Of a DNA stretch of 64,000 nucleotides, positions 1 to 9,045 are shown piece after piece. The stretch covers positions 124,001-188,000 of the forward strand of contig NZ_JAFBDW010000003.1 of the NCBI RefSeq assembly GCF_016908415.1, given 5' to 3'. The notes under the pieces were generated by a model. It did no database searches, was not told the DNA's origin, and was given only the letters and a program-made list of their open reading frames with translations. A program made the position numbers and the translations under genes. Positions within the stretch are counted from its first letter, which is position 1; each line of letters begins with the position of its first letter. The DNA comes from Caldicoprobacter guelmensis. Its GTDB lineage: Bacteria > Bacillota > Clostridia > Caldicoprobacterales > Caldicoprobacteraceae.

Positions 1-1
1 G

Positions 2-565
2 TCAAATCAAAGACCACAGCTCATACTCCTTGACATAATGCTCCCAGATCAGGACGGGCTTAAGGTCCTCAAGAAATTGAGGTCTCACCCCACCACCAAA
101 GATATACCCATTATAATGGTCACTGCAAAAGGAACCGAGTACGACAAAGTAATAGGCCTTGACAGCGGTGCTGATGACTATATCACCAAGCCCTTTGGCA
201 TGATGGAGCTTATTTCGCGCATCAAGGCGGTACTGCGCCGCACATCGGCCAGGGGAAATCAACCAACACAGATATTGACAGTAGGCCCCATAACTTTGGA
301 CACCGAAAAATACGAGGTTACCATAGAGGGAAAGAAACTTGAACTCACACACAAAGAATTCGAGCTGCTGCGCTACCTCATGGAAAATCAGGGCATTGTT
401 CTCAGCCGAGACAAAATCCTTGAGGCGGTTTGGGGCTATGATTTTGACGGCGAAACCCGTACCGTTGACGTCCACATACGCTTGCTTAGGCAAAAGTTGG
501 GCAAATGGGCTGAACTGATAGAGACAATACGGGGAGTGGGTTACCGAATTGGAGGACAAAGATGA
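2..565 (+). CDS. OmpR/PhoB-family response regulator (5' end cut by window edge)
   Basis: DNA-binding response regulator of a two-component system. The reading frame is open from base 2, so the true start lies outside the window. What remains begins just before the receiver phosphorylation site (LLDIMLPD, with the acceptor Asp), followed by the conserved Thr (MVTAKG) and Lys (ITKPFG) of the receiver and a C-terminal winged-helix domain (motif TRTVDVHIRLLRQKLG). The stop overlaps the start of the following kinase by 4 bp (ATGA type), so the two are co-translated. The closest named families are PhoP/PhoB of Firmicutes; phosphate control is only an inference because no pst genes are visible here. 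Confidence 0.93.
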   Translation, partial: SNQRPQLILLDIMLPDQDGLKVLKKLRSHPTTKDIPIIMVTAKGTEYDKVIGLDSGADDYITKPFGMMELISRIKAVLRRTSARGNQPTQILTVGPITLDTEKYEVTIEGKKLELTHKEFELLRYLMENQGIVLSRDKILEAVWGYDFDGETRTVDVHIRLLRQKLGKWAELIETIRGVGYRIGGQR

Positions 566-2238
566 AGCGCAGAATATTTCTGAGCATGTGCTTTCTAGCT
601 GTGTTGACTATATTGTTGTCCGGCGCCATGACCTTTGCAGTGGTATACAGGCAAATATTCCACATCATGCAGAGAGAAATAGAAAAAGAGGCCTTCTATA
701 TCTCGGCAAGCCTTGAAAACGTAGAGGACCCGGTTCCAGTATTGCAGAACGTCTCAGCAAAGGCGCATCGCATCACCCTGATAGCAAGCGATGGCACTGT
801 ATTGTTTGACAACGCTGAAAAGCCAGAAAACATGGAAAACCACAGAAACAGGCCAGAAGTATTAGCTGCCTTAAAAAATGGCATAGGAAAGTCGGTACGC
901 CTCTCAAGAACGCTGGGCAAGCAGACGTTCTACTGCGCCGTGCTTCTCAGAAATGGCATGGTGCTGAGAGTAGCAAATGTGGTTGACAGCGTCTACAGCG
1001 CCATGCTTAATTTGGTGCCCTATACACTGCTCATCACTGCCGTCACCATTGCTTTCGCCTTGCTTATTGCCAGCCGCGAGACCAAAAAAATAGTTGAGCC
1101 AATTAATGCGCTAAACCTCCAAAATCCATTATCCAATGAGGTCTACGATGAACTGTCACCCCTGCTCATGCGCATAGCCCAGCAGAACAAGCAGATAGAG
1201 GATCAGATGCGCGCCTTAAGGGAAAAGCACGAGGAGTTTAATGCCATAACCGAAAATATGAATGAAGGCTTGATACTTCTCAATGAAAAAGCCGATATCC
1301 TTTCAATCAACAAAAGCGCCATACGCATTTTCGGCGGCCACGATAGAAACAGCTACCTCAATAAAAACATCATCACCTTGAGCCGTGATTTAACTTTACG
1401 AGCGGCGGTAAAAAAAGCCCTTGAGGGTGACCACTGCGAAGAAATATTGGAAATGAGCAGCTGTCATTACCGTATTACAGCCAACCCCGTCTGGGCCAAC
1501 GGACAGGTAAAAGGGGCAGTAGTCCTAATTCTGGATATAACCGAAAGGTATGCTGCCGAGCAAATGCGCCGCGAATTTTCTGCCAACGTATCCCACGAGC
1601 TTAAAACGCCACTCACTTCCATACTGGGCTATGCCGAAATCATTAAAAACAGAATGGTAAAGGAAGAAGACATCCCTCGCTTTGCCGAGCGCATATACAA
1701 TGAAGCTCGCCATCTGATCTCCCTCATTGACGACATCATAAAACTTTCTCGCCTTGACGAGGAGCACATCGACATCCCCCGAAAAAAAGTGAGTCTGCTG
1801 GAACTGGCCAAAAAAGTATGCGCCCGTTTAGAACCGCTGGCAAAAGAAAAAGGCGTCACCGTCACTGTATCAGGAGACAAAGGCGTTGTCCTTGGAATAG
1901 AGGAAATACTGGAACAGATGATATACAACCTATGCGATAACGCCATAAAATACAACAAAAAGAACGGCAGAGTGGATGTAACGATCTTACAGCAAGATAA
2001 TAAGGTTATTTTGACAGTTTCGGATACCGGAATAGGCATACCAAAAGAACATCAAAGCAGGGTATTTGAACGCTTTTACAGGGTAGACAAAAGCAGGTCC
2101 AGCCGAACGGGCGGCACCGGCCTGGGGCTTTCAATAGTGAAACACGGTGCAATGCACCACAACGCCAAAATAGAGCTGGAAAGCCAGCCAGGACAGGGCA
2201 CAACAATAAGGGTGATTTTTCCTGTCCCCCACAGCTAA
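562..2238 (+). CDS. PhoR-type membrane sensor histidine kinase
   Basis: Partner kinase of the preceding regulator, 558 aa. It has an N-terminal membrane segment (about residues 5-27), an extracytoplasmic sensor region, a second membrane segment (about 150-170), and a PAS domain around residues 225-330. The phosphoacceptor H345 sits in the H-box VSHELKTP, followed by an N-box (NLCDNAIKYN) and G-boxes (DTGIGIP, GTGLGLSIV). Its start overlaps the response regulator stop by 4 bp. The domain order, with an extracytoplasmic domain followed by PAS, matches PhoR/WalK-type kinases. The signal sensed cannot be told from the sequence. No terminator is obvious before the next gene. Confidence 0.93.
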   Translation: MKRRIFLSMCFLAVLTILLSGAMTFAVVYRQIFHIMQREIEKEAFYISASLENVEDPVPVLQNVSAKAHRITLIASDGTVLFDNAEKPENMENHRNRPEVLAALKNGIGKSVRLSRTLGKQTFYCAVLLRNGMVLRVANVVDSVYSAMLNLVPYTLLITAVTIAFALLIASRETKKIVEPINALNLQNPLSNEVYDELSPLLMRIAQQNKQIEDQMRALREKHEEFNAITENMNEGLILLNEKADILSINKSAIRIFGGHDRNSYLNKNIITLSRDLTLRAAVKKALEGDHCEEILEMSSCHYRITANPVWANGQVKGAVVLILDITERYAAEQMRREFSANVSHELKTPLTSILGYAEIIKNRMVKEEDIPRFAERIYNEARHLISLIDDIIKLSRLDEEHIDIPRKKVSLLELAKKVCARLEPLAKEKGVTVTVSGDKGVVLGIEEILEQMIYNLCDNAIKYNKKNGRVDVTILQQDNKVILTVSDTGIGIPKEHQSRVFERFYRVDKSRSSRTGGTGLGLSIVKHGAMHHNAKIELESQPGQGTTIRVIFPVPHS

Positions 2239-2395
2239 TCAGCAAATCAGTATGAATCGGGTTTTAAAGAAAATCTAGCCAGAGTTTAAACATTATTTAA
2301 AAAGAGAAAAATTAGCAAACAAGACAAGCAGGAATATTTAAAACTCGAGTAGAAATAATTTTATAAACGAGATTAAAGGGGAGGTCTTGTAAATT

Positions 2396-4768
2396 ATGAA
2401 AAGACAAAACCTGGACAGGAAATGGAAGTTCAAGCTCATAAGCACGTCGCTCAATCAGGAAATCCCATCCGAGTATACTGTAGTGGACCTACCTCATGAC
2501 TTCAGCATAATTCAAAAGAGAGACCCGAACACGCTGGCGGGGGCCAGTAACGGATTTTTCCCCGGTGGCATAGGAATCTACGAAAAAACCATATACGCGC
2601 CAATTGAGTGGAAGGGCAAAAAGGTTATTCTGGAGTTTGAAGGAGTCTATATGAACGCATCAGTACACCTAAACAACCAGCTGATAGCCCGTCATCCGTA
2701 TGGCTACACCAGTTTTCATTGCGATTTAACCCCGTATCTGCTGTACGGTCAGGACAACACCATCTGCGTCACCGTAAACAACAGTGCACTGCCCAATACC
2801 CGGTGGTACAGCGGCTCAGGAATTTACCGCCACGTGTGGCTGCTGATAGGCGAAAGCGTACATATAACGCCCTGGGGTGTATATGCGACAACCCCTAAAG
2901 TCTCCCCCGACTGCTCAACCGTCTGTGTAAAAACTACAGTGGAAAATATTACTGACAAACCCCAAAATGTCACTATTCGCTCCACACTACTAACAGATAA
3001 CGGCAGTATAGCAGCAATGGACGAGATACAACTCAACGTTCCCGGTGAAAGTAAGACAGAAGCCCAGCAGGAACTTACTGTATCGCCCGCAAACCTGTGG
3101 TCAATAGAAAATCCCTATCTCTATACCTTGAAAAGCGAGGTTATAAAAGACGGCATAGTAATTGACACCACTGAAACCCGAATAGGAATAAGGTCCATTT
3201 CCTTCGATCCTCAAAACGGTTTTCGGCTAAACGGCGTCTCCATCAAGCTCAGGGGTGGCTGTGTACACCACGATTGCGGGCTGCTTGGAGCGGCAGCCTA
3301 TGACAGGGCAGAAGAACGCAAAGTGGAACTTTTAAAGGCCAACGGTTTCAATGCCGTGCGCTGCGCACACAATCCTCCCTCGCCCGCTTTTCTTGATGCA
3401 TGCGATCGGCTGGGAATGCTGGTAATCGACGAGGCATTTGACTGCTGGCGTGAGGGTAAAAACCCCAACGACTACAGCTTGTTTTTCGAAAACTGGTGGC
3501 AAAAGGATATAGAGTCCATGGTACTTCGCGACAGAAATCATCCCTGCATCATAATGTGGTCAACGGGCAACGAAATTATAGAGAGGGATGGGCGTTCGGA
3601 AGGTTACATTTATGCTCGGAAGCTGGCTGATTTCATCCGCAGCCTGGACAACACAAGGGCCATCACCAATGCGCTGTGCGACCTGTGGGACGATACAGCG
3701 GTCAAAGCGCTTAAGGTAAAGCTGGGAGACCTGCCTGAAGACTACGATGTCTGGAGTGAAGTCACAAAAGAATTTGCACAGCCATTGGATGTGGTAGGAT
3801 ACAATTATCTTTTAAAGCGTTATGAAAGCGATGGCAAGAAATTCCCTGGCCGTATAATCTGTGGCACCGAGTCTTTCCCGATGGAAGCCTTCGATATATG
3901 GACCACCATTGAACATCTGCCTTACGTAATAGGGGATTTCGTATGGACCGCCATAGATTACCTTGGCGAAGCCGGCATCGGACACGTATGGTACAACGGA
4001 GAAAAGAGCTTCCTGGGTAAATACCCGTGGCATCAGGCCTTTTGTGGAGATATCGACATATGCGGATTTAAGAGGCCCCAGTCCTATTACCGCGATTGCG
4101 TATGGGGCATCGCCAAAGCACCGTATATTGCGGTTTACAAGCCGGAATATTACGGTAAAGAAGCCGAAATCTCACGCTGGGGATGGCCTGACGTGGTTTC
4201 GTCATGGACCTGGCCGGGTTTTGAGGGCAAGCCCACCAGAGTGGACGTTTACAGCATGGACAGCGAGGTAGAACTCATCCTCAATGGAAAGTCGCTTGGC
4301 CGCAAACCCGCTGGAAAGCCCAACAGGTATATAGCCTCGTTTGAAGTGGTTTATGAACCTGGGACACTTGAAGCAGTGGGCTATAATGAAAAAGGCGTTG
4401 AAACTTCCCGTACCGTCCTTAAGACCGCAGGTAAACCGGCAGCTATTCGCTTAACACCCGACCGCAGCAAGCTAAACGCAAAATTTGGAGACCTGTCTTA
4501 TGTTACCGTTGAAGTAGTAGACAATGAAGGAAATGTCGTACACAGTGCAGATACCAACATCTATTTCACCGCCAGCGGTGTGGGGTCGGTGCTGGCTGTG
4601 GGCAGTGGAAACCCTGTAAGCGAAGAGATGTACGTGGGAAACCAGCGCAGGGTGTACTACGGCCGTGCCATGGTAGTTGTGCGTGCCGACGGGGAGCCTG
4701 GCAATATCGTTTTGACCGCTTCAGCAGAAGGCATTCCTGCTACCCAAATAATTATAGAGGTTAAGTAA
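2396..4768 (+). CDS. Glycoside hydrolase family 2 (beta-galactosidase-like)
   Basis: Intracellular GH2 enzyme of 790 aa with no signal peptide, expected to hydrolyse beta-linked galactosides or related glycosides. The order is N-terminal sugar-binding jelly-roll (about 1-160, with the GIYRHVWL motif), an immunoglobulin-like domain (about 165-265), a TIM barrel (about 270-560) and C-terminal beta-domains. The predicted acid/base is E393 in WSTGNEII and the nucleophile is E492 in GTESFP. The C-terminal part resembles the DUF4982 and Ig-like domains of the shorter GH2 type. It has its own ribosome site (GGGGAGG, 11 bases before ATG) and 157 bp of upstream DNA. Exact substrate is uncertain, as GH2 also holds glucuronidases and mannosidases. 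Confidence 0.92.
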   Translation: MKRQNLDRKWKFKLISTSLNQEIPSEYTVVDLPHDFSIIQKRDPNTLAGASNGFFPGGIGIYEKTIYAPIEWKGKKVILEFEGVYMNASVHLNNQLIARHPYGYTSFHCDLTPYLLYGQDNTICVTVNNSALPNTRWYSGSGIYRHVWLLIGESVHITPWGVYATTPKVSPDCSTVCVKTTVENITDKPQNVTIRSTLLTDNGSIAAMDEIQLNVPGESKTEAQQELTVSPANLWSIENPYLYTLKSEVIKDGIVIDTTETRIGIRSISFDPQNGFRLNGVSIKLRGGCVHHDCGLLGAAAYDRAEERKVELLKANGFNAVRCAHNPPSPAFLDACDRLGMLVIDEAFDCWREGKNPNDYSLFFENWWQKDIESMVLRDRNHPCIIMWSTGNEIIERDGRSEGYIYARKLADFIRSLDNTRAITNALCDLWDDTAVKALKVKLGDLPEDYDVWSEVTKEFAQPLDVVGYNYLLKRYESDGKKFPGRIICGTESFPMEAFDIWTTIEHLPYVIGDFVWTAIDYLGEAGIGHVWYNGEKSFLGKYPWHQAFCGDIDICGFKRPQSYYRDCVWGIAKAPYIAVYKPEYYGKEAEISRWGWPDVVSSWTWPGFEGKPTRVDVYSMDSEVELILNGKSLGRKPAGKPNRYIASFEVVYEPGTLEAVGYNEKGVETSRTVLKTAGKPAAIRLTPDRSKLNAKFGDLSYVTVEVVDNEGNVVHSADTNIYFTASGVGSVLAVGSGNPVSEEMYVGNQRRVYYGRAMVVVRADGEPGNIVLTASAEGIPATQIIIEVK

Positions 4769-4883
4769 AACTGTTGTTTAATCAACATCAAACCTTACGG
4801 ATGTTGGCCCAGCCTCCATCCCTTACCCGTCGTCTCGGCATAATAATACCCACACAAATCACAGAGCCCTCTTTACAAAAAAC

Positions 4884-4922
4884 AAAATAATCCCTGCCTT
4901 TTTTCAAGGCAGGGATTATTTT
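4884..4922. terminator. Bidirectional intrinsic terminator between GH2 and xylH
   Basis: A perfect 17-bp inverted repeat (4884-4900 with 4906-4922, 5-base loop) lies between two convergent genes. Each arm starts in an A-rich and ends in a T-rich run, so it can stop transcripts from both strands. Confidence 0.88.
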
Positions 4923-4942
4923 TCCTAACTAAAGAATTAATT

Positions 4943-6118
4943 TTACGCCCTTGCCCTGTTCTTTGACAGCACGTCAAATGCCACGGCCACCAGCAGAACA
5001 AAGCCTTTAATAATCATTTGCATATCACTGCCTACACCCATTATGGACATACCATTGTTGAGCACACCCATAACCAGCGCGCCGATAATGGAACCGGTAA
5101 CTGTACCTATACCGCCGTAAGCCGATGCACCCCCAATGAAGCAGGCCGCAATGGCATCCAGCTCAAAGTTTATACCGGCTTGGGGCGAAGCGGCATTCAG
5201 ACGTGCTGCAAATACGATACCGGCTACTGCTGCAAGAAAAGCCATGTTTACGTAGGTGAAAAACAAGACTTTATTGGTATTAATACCAGAAAGCTTTGCA
5301 GCCTTCTCGTTACCGCCCATAGCATAAATATAACGTCCTGGGACGGTTTTGGTGGTAAAAAACGAATATACAAAGACCAAAATCCCTATCAAAACAAGTA
5401 TAATGGGTAATCCCTTGTAGGCCGCCAACCAATAAGCAAACAAGTTTATACCAATGAGAACCAGTATAATCTTCATAATAAACAGCGGCATTGTGATTAC
5501 TTCAAAGCCGTATCTTTTCTGTTCTGCTCTTTTCTTAAACTGGAAGATCACATAAATTACGGAAATAATGGCTCCAACCATAAGCGCCGTAATATTTAAG
5601 CTGATACCAAGGCCTTTAAACATATCCGGAATAAAGCCCGCACTTATTTGCTGAAACTTCTCGGGGAAGGGCGATAATGTAAGCCCTTTTAACATTGCAA
5701 TGGTGAGCCCCCTGAACATAAGCATCCCGGCAAGGGTTACAATAAAAGCGGGTATTCTTAAATAAGCAATCCAAAACCCCTGCCATACCCCTATCGCTAT
5801 CCCTATTAAGAGGCAGATAAATATGGCTAAACCCACATCCATTTTCATGTTTATTATAAGGGTTCCTGCAACAGCGCCGATAAAGGCACTTACAGACCCT
5901 ACCGAAAGGTCAATGTTGCCACCCGACAATATACAAAGCGTCATTCCTATAGCCAGAATTAACACGTAACTGTTCTGCAAAACCAGGTTTGTAACATTCA
6001 TGGGTAAAAGCAAAGTACCATTGGTAAGAATCTGAAAAAATACAGTTATAACGATGAGAGCGATGAACATCGCATATTGTCTTATATTGTTTTTAAAGAC
6101 GTCTTTGATGTGCTGCAT
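4943..6118 (-). CDS. xylH: Xylose/multi-monosaccharide ABC permease (XylH/GguB type)
   Basis: Membrane permease of a CUT2-type sugar importer, 391 aa with about ten hydrophobic segments. The family signature (SGGNIDLSVGSVSAFIGA) and the C-terminal GGASAYGGIGTV..GALVMGVLNNGMSIMG region are present. The length matches XylH/GguB (about 390-400 aa) rather than the shorter RbsC (about 320 aa). The start overlaps the xylG stop by one base (TAATG), indicating translational coupling. It is the last gene of the operon and is followed by a strong terminator. D-xylose is the most likely substrate given the sensor genes upstream, but GguB-type multi-sugar transport cannot be excluded. Confidence 0.88.
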   Translation of the reverse strand: MQHIKDVFKNNIRQYAMFIALIVITVFFQILTNGTLLLPMNVTNLVLQNSYVLILAIGMTLCILSGGNIDLSVGSVSAFIGAVAGTLIINMKMDVGLAIFICLLIGIAIGVWQGFWIAYLRIPAFIVTLAGMLMFRGLTIAMLKGLTLSPFPEKFQQISAGFIPDMFKGLGISLNITALMVGAIISVIYVIFQFKKRAEQKRYGFEVITMPLFIMKIILVLIGINLFAYWLAAYKGLPIILVLIGILVFVYSFFTTKTVPGRYIYAMGGNEKAAKLSGINTNKVLFFTYVNMAFLAAVAGIVFAARLNAASPQAGINFELDAIAACFIGGASAYGGIGTVTGSIIGALVMGVLNNGMSIMGVGSDMQMIIKGFVLLVAVAFDVLSKNRARA

Positions 6119-7653
6119 TACACGACCTCCTTAATGCTCTGCATAATGCATTTCATTATACTCTCTTGAGATGCTTCATTGCGGTAAAGTTCCCCTACAA
6201 TCCTTCCCTCATTCATAACATATACTCGATCGCACATCCCTAAAATCTCGGGGAGCTCAGACGAAATAAGGATAATAGCTTTTCCTTCATCGGCAAGGCT
6301 GTTTATGATTTTATAAATCTCATATTTAGCGCCTACATCTATACCCCTGGTAGGTTCGTCCAGTATCAGTATATCAGGCTTAGCAAAAATCCACTTGCTG
6401 AGTAGAACCTTTTGCTGATTTCCCCCTGATAAATTGCCTGTTTTTTGCAATATGCTGCTGCACTTAATATTGAGCTTTCTGCGATACTCCTCAGCAACGT
6501 ATATTTCCCTGTTTTCATCAACCACCAGGTTTTTGCTTATGTTATCAAGGCTTGCAAGAGAGATGTTTCTTTTAATATCATCGATCAAAATAAGTCCGGC
6601 TGATTTTCGATCTTCAGTAACATAAGCCAACCCGTTTTCTATTGCCTGGCGTACGCTGTTTATAACCAATTCCCTGCCGTTCTTTATTATTTTACCGCTT
6701 ATATTCTTCCCATAAGATTTCCCGAACACGCTCATGGCAAACTCGGTCCTGCCTGAGCCCATAAGGCCGTATATCCCTACAATTTCACCTTTCCTCACCT
6801 TGATGTTTACATTCTTAATCACTTTTCGTCCTTCAATTAAAGGATGATATACAGTCCAGTTTTTTACTTCAAAAATGACTTCGCCAATCTTAGGCGTCCT
6901 CTCGGGGAAACGGTTTGTAAGCTCACGCCCTACCATCCCTTTGATAATTCTATCTTCGCTTACATCATCTTTTTGTTTGTCAAGGGTTTCAACCACACGG
7001 CCGTCCCTGAGAATTGTGATGGAATCAGCAACTTTTAGCACTTCATTTAACTTGTGTGAAATCAATATACAAGTAATGCCTTCTTTTTTAAGTTCCAGCA
7101 GGAGATTTAAAAGATTCTCTGAATCCTCTTCATTTAAAGCAGCCGTTGGTTCATCCAAAATAAGCAGCTTTACATTCTTGGCCAGTGCCTTTGCAATTTC
7201 CACAAGCTGTTGTTTGCCCACCCCTATATCTTTTATAAGGGTAGCAGGATTTTCCCTGAGCCCCACTTTTTTCATAAGCTTTACAGCTTGCACATAAGTC
7301 TGGTTCCAATTTATGAGCCACTTTTTCGCTCGCTCGTTACCTAAAAATATATTTTCCCCTATAGAAAGAGAGGGCACTAAAGCCAACTCTTGATGAATAA
7401 TGACTATACCTGTCTTTTCGCTGTCCTTAATGCCTTTAAATGCGCATTCCTTGCCTTCAAACAAAATGCTACCACTGTAAGTCCCATAAGGGTAAACGCC
7501 GCTCAATACATTCATAAGGGTGGACTTTCCTGCCCCGTTTTCACCTACAAGGGCATGGATCTCACCTTTTCGGACTTTGAGGTTAACATTATCCAACGCT
7601 TTTACCCCAGGAAAAACTTTTGTGATATTCCTCATCTCAAGAATGTATTCCAC
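6118..7653 (-). CDS. xylG: Sugar ABC transporter ATP-binding protein (XylG type, double ATPase)
   Basis: Cytoplasmic ATPase with two fused ABC domains. The first has a full Walker A (GENGAGKST), signature and Walker B (LLILDEPTAAL). The second has a divergent Walker A (GLMGSGRTE) but an intact LSGGNQQK signature and LILDEPTRGID, as is usual for the RbsA/XylG/MglA family. I chose the GTG at 7653 (512 aa, normal for the family), which has AGGGG 11 bases upstream. The frame is open back to 7776, but that extension would translate an 18-bp hairpin and adds about 41 residues unlike the family. It pairs with XylH and XylF. Confidence 0.88.
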   Translation of the reverse strand: MEYILEMRNITKVFPGVKALDNVNLKVRKGEIHALVGENGAGKSTLMNVLSGVYPYGTYSGSILFEGKECAFKGIKDSEKTGIVIIHQELALVPSLSIGENIFLGNERAKKWLINWNQTYVQAVKLMKKVGLRENPATLIKDIGVGKQQLVEIAKALAKNVKLLILDEPTAALNEEDSENLLNLLLELKKEGITCILISHKLNEVLKVADSITILRDGRVVETLDKQKDDVSEDRIIKGMVGRELTNRFPERTPKIGEVIFEVKNWTVYHPLIEGRKVIKNVNIKVRKGEIVGIYGLMGSGRTEFAMSVFGKSYGKNISGKIIKNGRELVINSVRQAIENGLAYVTEDRKSAGLILIDDIKRNISLASLDNISKNLVVDENREIYVAEEYRRKLNIKCSSILQKTGNLSGGNQQKVLLSKWIFAKPDILILDEPTRGIDVGAKYEIYKIINSLADEGKAIILISSELPEILGMCDRVYVMNEGRIVGELYRNEASQESIMKCIMQSIKEVV

Positions 7654-7696
7654 CGCTCTATCAACCCCTAAACGCCATTGTATTAATTCGACATCA

Positions 7697-7739
7697 TATT
7701 TACAAGCCGAACAGCTAACTTCTGTTCGGCTTGTAAATA
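7697..7739 (-). ncRNA. Intercistronic 18-bp hairpin between xylF and xylG
   Basis: Perfect 18-bp inverted repeat (7697-7714 with 7722-7739; loop CTAACTT). It lies between the xylF stop (7785) and the selected xylG start (7653). No T-run follows on the minus strand, so it fits an mRNA-protecting or attenuating hairpin better than a full terminator. Comparable hairpins follow all the other transporter-linked binding-protein genes in this window. Confidence 0.75.
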
Positions 7740-7784
7740 CTTCTTTTGTTTGGATATCTTCTAATTTACATTCCAAATTGCTGT

Positions 7785-8885
7785 TTATTGTTTTAGATCG
7801 GCTTCAGTATAGTAACCGCTATCCAGTAATATCTCCTTATAGTTGTTGACATCCACATATATGGGCTCGCAAAGATATGAAGGAACCACCTTCACCCCAT
7901 TATGATAAGTCTTAGTGTCGTTGACAGGTACCTCTTTGCCCTGCATCATAGCATCAATCATCTCAACAACCTTGGCGGCAAGTACCCGTGTATCCTTAAA
8001 TACAGACATCGACTGCTGTCCGTTGATCATGGCAATTACATTAGGTTTATCACAGTCCTGCCCTGTTAAGATTGGATAGGGTTTATCAGGTGTACCATAC
8101 CCGTTGTTTTTAAGGGAAGCGACAATACCTATTGCTAAACTATCATTGGGCGATAATATAGCATCCAGCTTGGTCCCACCCGCATAATAGGCCGTGATCA
8201 AATTGTCCATCCTTGCCTGAGCTTTAGCAGAATCCCAACCTGGAATGGCCACCGTTACAAAATCCTTTTGGCCACTTACCACAACCAGCTGACCGTTGTC
8301 AATATAGGGCTGTAGTACACTCATAGCGCCGTTGTAGAAGAATGTGGCATTATTGTCATCGGGTGAACCGGCAAATATCTCTATATTGTACGGTCCCTTC
8401 CCTTCCTTTAATCCAAGCTTTTCTTCGATATACTGTCCCTGAATAACGCCAACCTTGAAATTGTCAAATGTGGCATAGTAATCAACGTGTTCCGACTGCA
8501 TGATAAGGCGGTCATACGCAATGACCTTTATGCCATTTTCAGCCGCTTTTTTAAGCACATCAGTAAGAGCTGAACCATCGATAGACGCAATTACCAGAAC
8601 CTTGCTCCCTTTAAGGATCATATTCTCGATTTGCTGTATCTGCGTATTTACATCGTTGTTTGCATACTGAAGGTCAACCTTGTATCCTTTAGCCTCAAGT
8701 TGTGCTTTCAAGTTAGCCCCGTCCTGATTCCACCTCTGCAAAGACTGGGTGGGCATGGCAATACCAATCAGAATGTCCTTCTTCTCCGAAGAACCAGATG
8801 AAGGATTGGATGAAGTTGGTGAACCACATGCGGCAATGCTCAACATAATAGCCGCTGCCAAAACAAGAATAATAAGTTTCTTCAT
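7785..8885 (-). CDS. xylF: Sugar-binding lipoprotein (XylF/ChvE type)
   Basis: Extracellular substrate-binding component of the XylFGH importer, 366 aa. A lipoprotein signal ends in LSIAAC with C20 as the lipidated residue, followed by a Ser-rich linker and a periplasmic-binding-protein type I fold (IGIAMPTQSLQRWNQDG, the VIASIDGSAL region, and YDRLIM, which XylF and ChvE share). Sites such as ILSPNDSLAIGI and TGQDCDKPN fit the monosaccharide pocket of the family. RBS GGGGGAG precedes the ATG and a good promoter lies at 8932-8960. It is separated from xylG by a strong hairpin, which should favour more binding protein than membrane subunits. Confidence 0.9.
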   Translation of the reverse strand: MKKLIILVLAAAIMLSIAACGSPTSSNPSSGSSEKKDILIGIAMPTQSLQRWNQDGANLKAQLEAKGYKVDLQYANNDVNTQIQQIENMILKGSKVLVIASIDGSALTDVLKKAAENGIKVIAYDRLIMQSEHVDYYATFDNFKVGVIQGQYIEEKLGLKEGKGPYNIEIFAGSPDDNNATFFYNGAMSVLQPYIDNGQLVVVSGQKDFVTVAIPGWDSAKAQARMDNLITAYYAGGTKLDAILSPNDSLAIGIVASLKNNGYGTPDKPYPILTGQDCDKPNVIAMINGQQSMSVFKDTRVLAAKVVEMIDAMMQGKEVPVNDTKTYHNGVKVVPSYLCEPIYVDVNNYKEILLDSGYYTEADLKQ

Positions 8886-8931
8886 TTAGAGCTCCCCCTT
8901 CATTTAATATAAGGATTTATTAGCCATGCCC

Positions 8932-8960
8932 ATTATACAGTTCTTGCAATCGATGCTCAA
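8932..8960 (-). promoter_or_regulatory. Sigma-A-type promoter of xylFGH
   Basis: On the minus strand: -35 TTGAGC (8955-8960), 17-base spacer, -10 TATAAT (8932-8937), preceded by TG. It sits about 46 bases upstream of xylF. The gap between yesN and xylF contains no other gene, so the transporter can be transcribed separately from the sensor genes, as expected for a YesN-activated target. Confidence 0.75.
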
Positions 8961-9045
8961 CGTAATGAGATGCCCAGTTGCTTTAAAAACATGCCCCCTT
9001 AAAAAGCAATATTTTACCCATCTGCACTCTATTGCGGTACAAGCT

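Noticed and set aside
2..559. 185-codon frame opposite the response regulator, and similar long antisense frames elsewhere
   Set aside because: They lie fully opposite well-conserved genes, have no ribosome sites and match no family; they are by-products of codon bias.
7697..7739. xylF-xylG hairpin as an ordinary terminator
   Set aside because: No T-run follows on the transcribed strand, and xylG and xylH appear to need transcription through it. Kept as an intercistronic structure.
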